Source: Miscanthus floridulus (taxonomy: Eukaryota; Streptophyta; Magnoliopsida; Poales; Poaceae). Taken from it: DNA of 64,000 nt. Made by a program: the position numbers and the translations under genes. The stretch spans positions 31,019,983 to 31,083,982 of the forward strand of contig NC_089598.1 in the NCBI RefSeq assembly GCF_019320115.1. Reading direction: 5' to 3'. The notes beneath the pieces are model-generated. The model was not told the DNA's origin. It worked only from the letters and a program-made list of their open reading frames with translations, and ran no database searches. Below, piece after piece: positions 25,093 through 37,554 of this stretch. How positions within the stretch are numbered: position 1 is the stretch's first letter; every line of letters begins with the position of its first letter.

Positions 25093-25937
25093 CTAGACTT
25101 CATCATTAGGTCGATGATACTGATCTTGATCATTACTTCTAAGCAAATCCATAGGGTGTGACTGATTTTCTAGTTGTGTAGCGAAATGGAGACGAGTATT
25201 TCTTAACTGGCATTGAAGGTCACACTTTCTCTTCTTCTCTTCCATCTCTCGACGCTTGTTGTCAATTACAATTGCTCTGTCCACCAATGTTTGATAGTCG
25301 GCATACACCACGGTCATCAGCTATAGTTGCAAACCATCATTCAGTCCTTTCAAAAAGCATTTCTGCTTTTTAGCATCACTATCCACCTCTTTTGGAGCAT
25401 AGCGTGATAATTGAGTGAATTGGTTACGATACTCACACACTGACATAGATCTTTGCTTCAAGTTGAGGAACTCTTCTTGCTTAAGTTCTACCTCACCTAA
25501 CGGGACATGGTAGGACCTAAAATTCTCCTTGAATTCCTGCCAGGTGATAGTAGGAGCATTGTTGGGATGCCCATTCTCAAATAACTCCCACCAATCTTGG
25601 GCAGTTCCTTGCAGTTGACCAGAAGCATAAAGCACCTTTTCATGGTCATCACACTGAGCTATGTCCAATTGTCGCTCCACAGCTCTAAGCCAATCATCAG
25701 CTTCTAGTGGTTTGCTTGTATGAGAGAATGTCGGTGGATGTCCCTTCATAAACTCACTACGCTTGTCAGTAGGTGACGCTTGATGCGGGTTATTCAACAC
25801 ATTTTGAGCAATAGTCTGTAATAACTGAGTCTGCGTTATCAAAGCTTGCTCTATAGCTGGGGAATTGGATGGGGTGGACTAGAATTGGCAGGATTCCTTC
25901 CAGCACCTTGTGAAGCACTTCTCCTGGTAGCAACCAT
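25093..25937 (-). pseudogene. Gag of the Tekay-like element, interrupted
   Basis: Starting at 25,937 (MVATRRSASQG), a 1-base deletion near 25,873, seen against the copy at 19,447, breaks the frame. The main open part (25,842-25,321) contains PPTFSHTSKPLEADDWLRAV and LQGTAQDWWELF, the conserved Retrotrans_gag signature. A TAG at about 25,321 separates it from 25,317-25,093. The CCHC region further downstream is degraded. Gag forms the virus-like particle; this copy is non-functional. Confidence 0.8.
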
Positions 25938-27111
25938 CTGCTTTCAACATGTATGAATTAGAACTCAGTCGTTCATAACATCCTTAATTGTAGCTTCAAA
26001 AGATGACAAGATAGGATCGATGGCAATTGAGACAAGAGAACACCAAACCCCAGAGATAACTAATACTTCCAAACGAAGCGCTAGAATGTAAGAAACTTCC
26101 TCTTACAAATCCTTCAACTTAGCTACCCCCTTAAGAAAAGATCAACTAGGGAACACAAAAAAAAGGTAGCTTGCATCTTCTTCTAGATGAGCTAATTAGT
26201 ACCAAGATGTTCTGACATCCTAATGATACTCTCGTATATAGGCAAGAATCAAGAAATTCTAAAATTCCTCGCGAGCAGAAAAACAGCAGCACAGTAAAAA
26301 AGTTGTGACTCCCATTCTGTTAATCCAATGAAGTTGTAGCTTATACCGTTGGAAAGCTTACCAAATTCTCCACAACTTCCTTACAGAACACTTTTCCAAA
26401 TTCTATAGCTAACTTGGTCAAAAATAGTGCACAATAGAAACTACTCTAGATTCCAAACAGCACAGATGCATCGCCTTGTGACTTTCGTATCTCCATAACC
26501 AAAATAGCTATCAGGCTGATTCTTACGCTCAGAGAAAGATATTGAAGTCTACTATTGTCCAAAATTTTCTCATGATTTGTGGTTGTCCAAGAATAGAGAT
26601 ATAAACCAAAGAGTGTAGACTGCTCCGAAAAGATAGGATCAAGAGAACAGAAGAAAACCATAACCCAACTATTTATTGCACTGATCCTTATACCTTAGGC
26701 CTATAAACTAAATGAAATTGTGGGAACACCCAACAAGATCATTGTAATCATTACAAAGATTCGAAACAATCATAAGCATAATGACAACTCAACAAACAAT
26801 AAAGATGCACAATTTAATTATTGACTCAACTTGTGATACTATCGTTTTTATTATGCTAGGGGTAATAATCCTAAGACTCGTCTTCAGATTACGCAAGAAG
26901 GTGATGAGGAACAATTCTAAAAGCATATCAAACTAAGGAGTGAAGATGAGAACAAAGACTTTAAAATAAGCACCTAGGAAGAGATAAATATCAAGGATAG
27001 ATATATAGTAGAGAAGAAAATATCAAGGTCTATAGAACAAGGATTTTATATCAATTTCAAAACCTTAAGACGACCAATTTCTAACTAGGCTTGCGTCCTA
27101 CAGTCATCATT

Positions 27112-27123
27112 GCTCTAATACCA
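27112..27123 (-). other. Primer binding site, initiator-Met tRNA type
   Basis: The minus strand reads TGGTATTAGAGC three bases after the LTR end. That is one mismatch from TGGTATCAGAGC, the site complementary to the 3' end of initiator tRNA-Met used by most plant gypsy elements. A more decayed equivalent lies at about 20,697-20,708. Confidence 0.75.
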
Positions 27124-27126
27124 CTT

Positions 27127-30100
27127 TGTAGCACCCGGTTTTAAGAACAAAAGCAGATACACACCATATGTGAGCCCAGAAAGTCAAATCTCACATATAG
27201 CTACAAATAAATGTAATATCAAAAGACAATGCTTAAATACACAGTGTATTAGTATAAAGATTATAACCTCAGAGTATAGACGGCGGAAAGACGACATCGA
27301 TCTTCAAGTCAAGACTCCAAATACACAGGGACAACTGACTGGTTGATCACAAGCCTAATTCCTCCAAACTCTAGCAATCTGGTACCCATCTGGGATTTTT
27401 ATCCAAATAATTGAAAAATAAAGCAAGCGTAAGTACATGTTGTACTCAACAAATGTAACATGGGGTTCATGAGGCTCAAAAGGCTGACACTGGTTCACTG
27501 CGATTAGCTTTTAATGAGTCATGATTTTAGCAATTGAGTAGCAACAAGTTTATCACAAGCCCATATAAACCCATGATCAGGTAAACATGAATAATGAATA
27601 GCATAAACAATTAACCATTAGTGAGCATCTTCATCATCCATATCATTAGTGTTCATCATCTATTCCATAAGGGTTCTAAGGCCGCTCGTGACCGTGAGCA
27701 CGACTGATATACCAGTTTTACACTCTGTAGAGGTTGTACACTTTCACTGTGAGTCATGATTTACCCTTTCGCCCGAGGCGGCCAACCTCTTGACCCACTA
27801 CCAAGGAAGGTCGGCAGGGTTCACTATGAAGCCTTTCAAAGGTTCGTCTAACAAGTTAGGGCCGCTAAGGTTTCCCCATCAATACGCATGAACCCCCCCT
27901 CCAAGGAGTGACTATCAATATACAAAGAAACCAAAGTGCACTCTCTTGGCAGGCCAAGATCATACGAACTGGAGCCCCTCTTGCGCCATAAAGGTAACCT
28001 CTAACAAGCTAGAAAAGGTCCTCATACTGAGCTAAAGCCAGTGCCATATAGCCCTCACAGTTGTACTATAAGTCCCGAATGATCACTTACAGATAAGTCC
28101 TTAAGGAGAGGAATCTAGAGCACCATAAATAGCCCAATGCTCTAGCCCCCTTGTTTCTTGTTGCTAAAAAGCATCTTTTAGTGTTTATTGCATATACCAT
28201 TAGTCAAGTTACAAGATCATGGTCTTTAATTGAGCACTAGCATCATACTACTCAATGCAATAACCCAAAGGTATCAAGGTACAGGGTAACAAAGTGCTAG
28301 GAAAATTACTATGGTTGCCAAGGTAGACACATGCAGTATGAATTAAATGCTTAAAGGTGAATAGGTAACAAGGAAGATCCCATGCTATACTTGCCTTAAA
28401 ACACTGATCCTTTGGTAAGCTTTAATCTTCAACGTTCTTCTTCTTCTTCTTGATCACCACGTATATCTCACCGACTGGACGAAATCATAAAGCACCACAC
28501 AAGCATCCATACAATCATACACGAAGCAAACAATAGATCTATATTAAAATAGTACACCAAACATAAAATCAAGATAAAAAGTTTGTACAACGAATCTACG
28601 TCTCACTACGAACACACAGACGCGAAAAGCACGCTAATCGGAGCTACGGTTGAAAAGATACAACTACCGATAGATTTACTCATAAAACTATTAGCTTCAT
28701 GTGTCTTAATGGTATAAAAACATATATAAGATATTTTAGAGATTATAATTTAAGTCAAATTTAGATTTGATTTATAAAACTAAAGTAAAACAAATCATAT
28801 TTTACTTATAAAATCCAGTTGCATAATTATTAATCAAGATATGATTTAAACCATGATATTCTAGAAATAGTAATATAGTAAACACTGTTACTAACGCGTA
28901 GATCTCGTCGCTATGAATCTAACGCAACTTGAACAGGTCAAATCAGAGCTAAAACGTAGAAGATATGAATTAAACAAGATTTCCATTAATAAAATAATAG
29001 ATTAGATCTAACCTCAAATTTTAAAAGTTGAAAATATATCTAACAGTAGTATGAACATGTAGATTAGGCAAACACGAACCTAACGCGAGTTGAACGGATC
29101 AAATCGGAGTTAAAACGGAGAAGTTATGGCTAAAACAAGATCAGTGGCAAATCTGTAAATAACTGAAAACGTATTTTAAATCTAAACCGAAGAAACTACG
29201 CTTTCCAAAGAAGAAAACGTAATCTCTGATTACGCTGTGGACCATGAGTTTAGTCTCAAATATTTATAAGGGCTCTTTTGCAAATCTAGCAGCGAAGGGG
29301 TATCCTCCGTCTGGGGTCGTCGGATTAGGAATAGACGGCTGTGATTGGATCGGAAAGGTAGAGGGAGGAGCTGTCGGCCGGAACAGGAGCTCGGTGGGGG
29401 ATTTGTCGCCGGCATAGCTTGATTGCTCGCCGAAGCTATTGGACAAAGCGCCTAGGGCTCTAATTCAACTCTGATTTGGAACAGTGGGACGGGTAAGGTC
29501 ACTATGAACTCAAATCGGCGATCAATTGCAGCCATGAGCGAACAGAGATGGTGAGCGATGACCAATGGTGGCGGTGGAGCAACTGCTACGCGGCGCGGGG
29601 CAGCACACGGGGAAAAAGAGGAAGAAAAGGGACTCTGAGTGCTCGAGAAGTACTCCCGAAGCTCGGGGATCTTCTTACCGTGATGGAGGGACGGCTAACC
29701 GGCACGACGGCGTCGGCTTCTTCTCGGCGAGCTCGGATGGCGACGCTGGGCACAAGCGGCGGTGCAGCGAAGGCGGCATGCTCTCGGGTTCGGGGAAAAC
29801 GGCGAGCGCGCTCGGATGATATTTATGGGGCGGTTTGGCTTGCAGCGCATGCAAGTCGGCGGAGCAGGGCGGGGTCGGACACGGCCGAAGAACTCCGTGC
29901 CGGTTACGAGTTCAAGCTGAGGGATGAAACTGGCAGGTAGGTCCCACCTGGCGGTGAGCGAAGAGGCGGGGTCGAGCTGTCAGCCAGAGAGAGATGGAGG
30001 AGAGTGCGCTTGCGCGGCTTCCGCTGCTGGGCCAGACGCGGGGAGGAAGAGCTGCGCGCTGGCGTGGGCCGACCTTATGGCCTTCGGCCCGAGAAGGAGG

Positions 30101-30564
30101 GGGAAGAGAGGGCAGGCCAACTGCGGCTGAAGCCAGAAGGGGAGAGGAGGAATGGGCCTGTGCGGATGGGCTACGGAGGCATGGGAGAGAGAGTGAAGGG
30201 CCTCGGGCCAGTTAGGGAGAGAGGAAGAGGATGGCCGGGCTGCTGCTACTGGGCCGAATAGAGGGGAGAGGGTGAGAGAGAGTTTCTTCTTTTTCCTAAT
30301 ATCTTTCTTTTCTTCCTTTTCTTTTACTTCAAAGCCATTTTCAAATGTATTTCCAAAAGCAATTCAACCTATTTTGAACTTAATTCAAACCACACAATCA
30401 ATAAATCAATTGCACCGGTATGTATGCACATACATGTTGCTACCTTAGGATAAATTTTAAATTAATCAAATTTGTTTTATTTTCCTATATTTCATAAGCA
30501 CAAAAATACAGAATTAAATCATGTTAAACCTACTTTCAAAAGAGTCAAATTTTAGGGTGTTACA
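27127..30564 (-). repeat. LTR (5' LTR of the complete unit)
   Basis: This 3,438-bp LTR is bounded by TGTAGCACCC and GGGTGTTACA on the plus strand and is nearly identical to 20,712-24,151. It is followed directly by the TTCTC target-site duplication and the continuation of copy B. Confidence 0.9.
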
Positions 30565-30569
30565 TTCTC

Positions 30570-31392
30570 AAGCGACTCAGGGGGTTTTGGTAAATTCAGG
30601 TTTGCAAGATCCTTCATTTTGACCCCTCCACTCTGCATTTACCTTTCCTGCAAATGTTTTCTGCCAGTGTCGTTGAGTCATCTGTGCAACAAAATCAAAC
30701 GTAAATACTATACACCAATAAAGAGATAAAGGTTGTTTGTACTAATTGGGTGTTAGTTAAAGACCAGACCTGTGTTTTCCTTCACAGTGAGTATTTGTGT
30801 TAAGATCTTTTCGAATTTGAAACCATTGCTTTGCAAACCTACCTGTTGTCAGTACCTGTTGTCAGTCTTGCAGCAGCTCTAAACCTGCATGCTACCACTA
30901 ATGGTTTTCAACATATAAATGAAAATGTGCACCGCGGAAATAGAAGCAACGAACTAGAATTACCATATTTTTTTTGCTGTATGAATCAATAGATCCAGCT
31001 CAGGATGAAATGAACAGGCACGAACCTAGAGGAACACACTAACGTACTTGATAAGCAACTTTGTACTGATTGCCATAGAAAAAGACTTTCAGACAACCTA
31101 CCTGTTTTTTGTACTGAACATTTTTTAAAGAATAAATTCATTGCACGCACAGGCATATACCAGTTAAGGTGTTACATAATTAGCAGTTGATATTAGGACC
31201 TAAAAACAATTGACATGTCAGGCAAATAACAAATTCTTTAGTCAAGCTTTAGATGATCGAGATATTTAGTCAAGGTTCTGTGCGTGCTTGGCTGTTTGTC
31301 ATTGTATTTGTTTTTCCCTTGCTCTAAATTATTGCTTGGGTATGAGAATTTGAGAATAAGTAACTTCATAAAAATAGTAGTGCACTTGGTCT
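30570..31392. other. Non-coding part of copy B
   Basis: Matches copy A positions 206-1,031. A 13-bp local duplication (ACCTGTTGTCAGT, about 30,840-30,866) is private to copy B. No gene recognised. Confidence 0.6.
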
Positions 31393-32825
31393 TAATAAAC
31401 TCGGTGCTTTCAAGCTTACCGATGTTTATGCTATCTTTTTTCGAGATTCCGAAGGGAGTTTTAGAAAATATTGACTGCTTTAGGTCAAGATTCTATTGGC
31501 AAGGCAACCAACACAAACGTAAGTTTAGATTGGCTAGATGGGAATTTATGTGCCAACCAAAAGTCCAAGGAGGCTTAGGAATACAGAATCTGGATATACA
31601 GAATAAGTGTTTGCTGAGCAAATGGCTGTTCAAGTTGCTAAATGAGGAGGGTCTGTGGCAAGAACAGTTGAGAAATAAATATTTAAAAGACAAACCACTT
31701 GGGTGTTGCACAAAAAAACCAACGGATTCTCATTTTTTGAAAGGTCTGATGAAGGTTAAAGATACTTTTTTGAGCCTCAGTACCTTTAAGCTGAAAGACG
31801 GATCTCAAACTAGATTTTGATTTGATACTTGGTTGGGGAACAAACCATTAAAAGATAAATTTCCTGCATTGTTCAATATTGTGAGAAGGAAACAGGACTC
31901 TGTAGCATCAGTACTTGCATCAGCCCCGCTTAATATTTCCTTCCGCCGTAATCTGGTTGGTAGAAATTTGTGGGATTGGCTTAGAATTGTTGCTTCATTA
32001 CAAGATTTGAACTTATAGGGGGAAAGGGACAAGTTTATCTGGTCTTTGCATTCATCAGGCATTTTTTCTGTAAAATCTATGTATGCTGCGTTAATTAATA
32101 ATGGGGTCAGGGTGTCCCAAGATTTATGGCAAATTAAAATACCATCAAGAATAAAAATTTTCTTGTGGTACTTAAAGAGAGGTGTTATTTTGACTAAGGA
32201 CAATCTTGCTAGACGTAACTGGAATGGTGATAAGAGTTGTTGTTTTTGCCATTATCCAGAAACAATTCAACACCTCTTCTTTCAATGCTATCATGCTAGA
32301 TTCTTATGGTGCGCTGTACATTTAATGTTTGGCTTATCTCCACCTCTTAGTATTGATGATTTATTTGCAAATTGGTCTAAGGGAGGGAGTAAAAGACATA
32401 ATTCATTGTTATTAACTGCAGTAACAACATTATGTTGGATAATATGGATAACAAGAAATGAGGTAGTTTTTGACAAATATAAACCAAAAACCTTTTTGCA
32501 AGTGTTATTCAGGGGAACTTATTGGCTAAGGCAATGGGTCGGACTGCAGCGGCATGACAACACATGACAACAGCTCCTTCTTGCTGGTCAACGTTTGGAG
32601 ACAGCCGCTCTGCATTTTTTTAGTTCCAATGGATGGTTGTCAAATAGGTTTATTGGTCTATCTTAGTCTGGACTTTCTTTTATGGGTTGTTTTCTTAGTT
32701 TGTGGCTGTAAGGTGCCAAGAATTGTCCTTTGAATACTGGTTATCAACCAAAATCTTGTAATAATTGGCCTGAATCTACCGCAAGGTAGATGAAGCCGGG
32801 TATGAAATATCCTTTATCTAAAAAA
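31393..32825 (+). mobile_element. 5'-truncated L1-type LINE
   Basis: A 1,433-bp insertion flanked by a 17-bp duplication AGTAGTGCACTTGGTCT (31,376-31,392 and 32,826-32,842). Copy A carries the empty site near 1,030. The 3' end has GCCGGGTATGAAATAT, then TATCTAAAAA, a short A-rich tail. These are the hallmarks of target-primed reverse transcription with 5' truncation. Confidence 0.92.
31395..32567 (+). pseudogene. C-terminal part of LINE ORF2 with zf-RVT domain
   Basis: A single reading frame has only two stops: a TGA at 31,818 where TRFWFDTW is expected, and a TAG near 32,018. It encodes the region after reverse transcriptase in plant L1 ORF2: FRSRFYWQGNQHKRKF, WEFMCQPKVQGGLGIQNL, then a zf-RVT domain with IPSRIKIFLWYLKRG, CCFCHYPETIQHLFFQC and ITRNEVVFDKYK. 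Endonuclease and reverse transcriptase are absent. The upstream start codon at 31,284 lies in host DNA, so the apparent 178-residue frame is a chance fusion. Confidence 0.88.
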
Positions 32826-32842
32826 AGTAGTGCACTTGGTCT

Positions 32843-34320
32843 ACTGCCACCTCTTTGCTTCTTGCAGCAAACTGCCACGCTGTACAAACTAGGTCTCTTT
32901 CAGAACTGCAACATGACATATGCCTTCACCTGGTTGTGTAGTTACTACTGCATTTCGCGTGGTGCAGCATGAATAAAATTTAGAAAAATTATAGTGCACT
33001 TAGTCTACTACCACATCTTTGCTTCTTCGGTTGTATCCTAAAAAATATGTAAGGGTATCATCATCGCCTCTCCGTATCACTCCGCTCGTTCCTCAGTCAA
33101 ATTCCGTATCCTAAAAGAAAACCCGTATATCACGCCGTCTCTCCTTCCCCTTCCTTTACTTGTCCTTCATAGAGCATACCTCTCCTTCCCCTTCTTCCTT
33201 TACCTGTCCTTCATCACCTTCCTCCGTAGATACGAGATCCACCGGAGCGACGCTTCGTAAACGTCGGCACTGGCCGCTTCATTCATAAGGCCCTGCCGCT
33301 ACTCCGCAGGTACTTCCGTGGCGGCCATATGAATTTTTGATTGCTTCATTGTTTCTTGCTTGTCCTGTTTAAAACATATTCAGAGTTGCATACTTGTTAC
33401 AGCCGGTCTCTTGATTGGAGGCTTGGAGCCATTGCATTTGAGTATTTGACCACAGAAAACATGATTTGCAAGTACTCAAACTATCGAATTTCAGATTATG
33501 TAATCTAATGGTAAGCATATGCAATGGTTGTGCCTCAGAAGTCAGAACTTGCAACCATCCATGAATTCTTTGCTAAGCTGTTGAGAGGCTCCATCGCTGG
33601 GCAAGACATATATGGGTGGTGGCGGCGTGCGTTGGTCGAGTCCGTGTCGACGACGATGGGCAAGCCCTGCAGGAACACAGCGCCGCGATGCACAAGGCCT
33701 GCATAGGCAAGCCCCAGCCCACGTCGTCGTTCATCCGCGGACAGTGTAGAGTTCGTAAAAAAAACTACACTGCCTCGCTTTGGCTCTGCTGCGGAGTCCG
33801 CGTTGAATGATACAGGTGATACAAATAGTATGGAAAAAGAGAGAAACTAATTTTATTAGCTTTGTATAAACTAATCTATACGACATAGGTCATAAAGATC
33901 ATGAGATGGGCTTTATATTTTTAAAATAAAATTAGATTTGTAAATTTCTATCGTCTAAGCTATAAGCACATGCATCGTTATTGGTGTAGATAAAATTTAC
34001 AGGATCCGTGCAACGTACTGACATTATTTGTAAAAATATATTGTTTTCACACCTGTCTACTGTTCATGGTCCGACAATTGTAACCAAGATTGGTTTGATA
34101 GTTGATTTTCATATTGATAGTTGATTTTCATATTCATATCATTTAATCGTATGACTGGTTATTACTAATTACAAGTCTAGGTATCTCCAAATTTCAGATA
34201 AACAGCACAGGAATAGAGATTGCAAGGTTCAAAAGAGCAGAGAAGGTCTCGATGGATAGTTTAGATGCAAAGGTTTCGAAGAAAAATGGAGGCCACTTAG
34301 AAGATATTGTACAAACAGAA
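32843..34320 (+). other. Copy B upstream region of the protease remnant
   Basis: The first part matches copy A 1,048-1,365. The stretch 33,190-34,094 is present only here. It contains a 5'UTR-like pyrimidine-rich tract, exon-like GC stretches (33,230-33,315 and 33,590-33,740) and a 60-codon frame from 33,524 (MVVPQKSELATIHEFFAKLL) that I do not recognise. Two tandem GATAGTTGATTTTCATATT copies lie at 34,097-34,134. Confidence 0.5.
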
Positions 34321-34329
34321 AAATTCGGT

Positions 34330-37300
34330 TAACCTATGGATGATTCTAGATGGTTGCAAGAAAGCATGAGTACAGAAGTTACCCACAAAGCTCTACCAGT
34401 TGACCAGGGCTTTAGCACGGCCCATGATGAAAAGGCCCTATCAACTTCTGGGGTGGATCCGACTGGAGAAAAAGGACTTTCGAAAATCATAATCGTACAA
34501 AATAAACCCAAAAAATCTTTGTCTTCACTGGTTGCCCCAGAAGGTATTGATATTCTCTTTGATGGATTAACCTAGAAAAACTGCTAACTATTGTTGTATA
34601 CTTTAATTTAACCCTCTTTTTCAGATTATGTTTGTACCAATACTGATAGAGCCATAATTGAATCTGTCAAAAAAATCCATCTTCACCTGGGAATGAGGAG
34701 CTTGTGCTCATAGATGATGTTCTGGTGTCGAGAAACCACATGGAATGTCTTTTTCAGCCATATGAATACTTGTCTGACGAGGTAACAGATGCAAGTCATA
34801 ATACTCAATCAAGCATTGCCAACTTCAATGCTCTTTCTCTCTAATGGGGAAATGTATGCAGGTCATAGATGCTTATATTAAACTGCTGAAGGCCCAGGAG
34901 GGTTTGAAAAAGAGGCCATGAGGTACGGTCTATCTTGAAACTGCGTGTTTAGTTGCAATCATGAAGCAGGATGTAGAAAAGGATGAGACCATTGAAGCCA
35001 ATTACCCTAACCGTGGCACTTCACAGTGTCCTGGTTTAGTTCAAAGGGTGCTAGCTTACTTGAAGCATGACATGGTAGCAATTTTTTTAAACGATCTATT
35101 AGTCTTTCATTATCAATTTTTTATGCCTGGCAAAATGTTTATTGTTTGATTTGATAGGTGTTCCTTCCAATAAATGTTACAAATACACATTGGTACCTTG
35201 CTGTTATAAACGTCGACAAACATGAGGTTCAGGTGCTAGACTCTTTGGGTGAGATGTTCGGACGTGTTGACCTCAATAAAATTGTGGGTATTTCCTAACA
35301 CAGCTATTTGTACACATTTGATATTTTAGAAATGCTGATTGATTCGTTCTTCTATGAACAAATAGCGAGGTGGATTGCGAAAACAGATAGATTTCATATT
35401 GGAAGAGACAGGCCCGAAAGAGCACAAATGGCTAGATTTTGAGGTTGATACCTGGCCAGTTAGGGAGATTTTCCACGGCAAATTATTATAAACAGATGGG
35501 TACGTCAGAAATAATAGCATGTCATATAAGTTGAATTTTATGTGTCTTTTCCTTTTTGATCTAATGTGAGCCTTATCCTCTATTAATGTTGTATGTAGTT
35601 TTTCATGTGGTTTATTCTTAATAAACTTTATGGAATATTGGACAGGGAATGATTTGTCAGACGAGTTCAATCAGGTAAACTATGCGTCTTACCACAAGTT
35701 ATGAGTGTGCACTAGCTGTGGGTTTTTAATTAATAATTAATTAGTTTCATACTATCGTGTAGGATGATATGAAAGAATTTAGATTGATGCTTGCGGCGAT
35801 CTTGCTATCGTCAGAGTAAAACAAACGAGAGGGTGCTCCATATCTTGATAGGGATGAAAATATTGGAAGCCCAAGCGACTGTGCCATAATAGAGAATCCA
35901 AAGATGGCTGATCAAGTGTCCACGAAAAAGAGAAAACATTATGAGGAGGCCAAATGCTTAGTGGTTCAAACGGGCACCCCTCAACAAATACAAACTCAGA
36001 ATAAATCCCCACAAGTCCATGCCAACCAAGACCCTGATGAGTTTTGGGCATTTGATGCCATGAAAGACATGCCAATGAACAAGGAAGAGATGACTGAGTT
36101 ACTGTGTGATTACATCATGGCAATTCAGGATGAAGCGACGTTGAAGTAAGCTACATGCTTATTTTAATTACTTTATTTACTAATAATAGTGTGCTATCTT
36201 ATATGACAAAAACCATCATCTGTGTCTAATGCTTTCCAGTAAGCCTTGGGTTAAAGGTTTTCATCCCTCCATGATTGTCCTAAGTGTCAGGACCTACAAG
36301 AGTTGTTAATGAACAATCGAGACATCTCTGAGAATTGTTTCAACTTATGTGTCCGTTTTCCGGCAGCTCGAGAGTACAATACAATGAAAAAATACAATAG
36401 TATTACGAAGCATCACATGGACCTAAGATTCTGTGTAAGCACATTTTTAAAATTCTTATCGTTCTATATTATATTGTCTTATTTGTTGTTCTCCTAATTG
36501 TATAAAGTAGGCCAAGTTATACTAATCCCGACTCTCGATATCCTTCTCTTCTAGAAAATGTGTGCTTTAACAAAAATGCCAGAATACCATAAAAATACAC
36601 TAAGAAAGAAATGGCTGCTGCGATTGGTGTATGTGAGGATATGGAATACAACTTAGCATAATGTAGATATGTAAGTCGCTTGCCCCTGCTTTTATTACTT
36701 GTTTCCTATATACTATTCTAAACGCTACCATGTTTGCAGTTTCTTTTGCCATGGCTGCATGTTCGAAAGTATATGCTTTATGTTTTCGATTAGAAGGAGA
36801 AGATGCTTATCATGATTGATCCTAGACCTATTGAAGACTGGTGTAAAGACACAACATCGCTGATGTATGCTAGGTACACTCTTGGATTTACCTTGCAGTA
36901 CATGGACAATGTGAATGTACATATTCCCGGATGGAATGAGCATGTCTTCAAATGGAAATTCAGACGGGAAGGAAACATTACAGAGGACATAGATGGGTAA
37001 CTAACGCAGAGTCACTATAGCTTGCAATAATAATACCTATGATTTAATTATTTCTATATATCGCTGATCGTGAATCTTGCCACACACACTTAAGTGGATA
37101 TCTTATTCTATAGTATATGTCTGCGTGGAATAGACCAAAAGCCACACATATTTATACGGTGAGTATAACACTTTGTTTTAAGTTTTTATGGAAGATTTTT
37201 CAAGAGACGCAGTATTACCCCTGCGACAGGCACTAATATTGACATATACACTCGAGCCTTTGTACAGGATGGTATGGAGATGCGATGGAACTTACTCGTG

Positions 37301-37390
37301 GATTTATTGGCTTACGAAAGAAATGGATATCAAAGATTTCTTCCTGTCGATATAAAACGTTATCTTAGGCGCATCACAGAAAGGTCTATA
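34330..37390 (+). pseudogene. Ulp1-type (C48) cysteine protease-like gene remnant, copy B
   Basis: More complete than copy A. Exon-like blocks with AG/GT borders occur near 34,336-34,545, 34,627-34,771 (CLFQPYEYLSDE), 34,861-35,072 (VIDAYIKLLKAQEG), 35,158-35,284, 35,590-35,673 and 35,764-36,145. The 35,158 block reads INVTNTHWYLAVINVD and VLDSLGEM, carrying the expected catalytic His and Asp of family C48. The next block carries SCGLF with the catalytic Cys. Damage includes a 1-base frame change after SVKK, a TGA after LKKRP and a TAA in the helix after the Cys box (SSE-stop-NKRE). Downstream blocks to about 37,390 match copy A. It is a pseudogene in both copies and was probably transposon-borne. 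Confidence 0.8.
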
Positions 37391-37524
37391 AAGTAGAGTG
37401 CTGTGCTCTTAGTGAGAGTTAATTTCACAAACTTTGCTTTTTGGATTAAATGTCAGTTTAATGTATTACAGTATTGTTATCTTATCGTGCGATCCATGTG
37501 TTTTTAGTACAAAAGTTTAGTTGT

Positions 37525-37554
37525 CCCGTAGCAACGCACGGGCACGCTACCTAG
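37525..37554 (+). mobile_element. Helitron-like 3' terminus
   Basis: CCCGTAGCAACGCACGGG (37,525-37,542) can form a short stem. It is followed after 8 nt by CTAG (37,551-37,554) and then T, the standard Helitron 3' end and insertion context. The protease remnant directly upstream would then be cargo. No 5' TC end was identified, so the element's extent is unknown. Confidence 0.5.

Larger units (their letters stand above)
19389..30564 (-). mobile_element. Ty3/gypsy (Tekay/Del-like) element with three LTR traces
   Basis: The element begins TGTAGCACCC and ends GGGTGTTACA and is flanked by TTCTC on both sides (19,384-19,388 and 30,565-30,569). Copy A shows the empty site near 205. Reading on the minus strand, the order is full LTR (27,127-30,564), primer site, gag, protease, polypurine tract, full LTR (20,712-24,151), second primer site, gag N-terminus, and the last 18 bp of a third LTR (19,389-19,406). 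No reverse transcriptase, RNase H or integrase core is present. LTRs of about 3.4 kb with these ends suit the Tekay/Del chromovirus group. It is non-autonomous and damaged. Confidence 0.9.

Noticed and set aside
31284..31820. A 178-residue open frame starting MLGCLSLYLFF
   Set aside because: The first 36 codons are host DNA that also occurs in copy A without continuation; the rest is LINE ORF2. It is a chance fusion across the insertion point.
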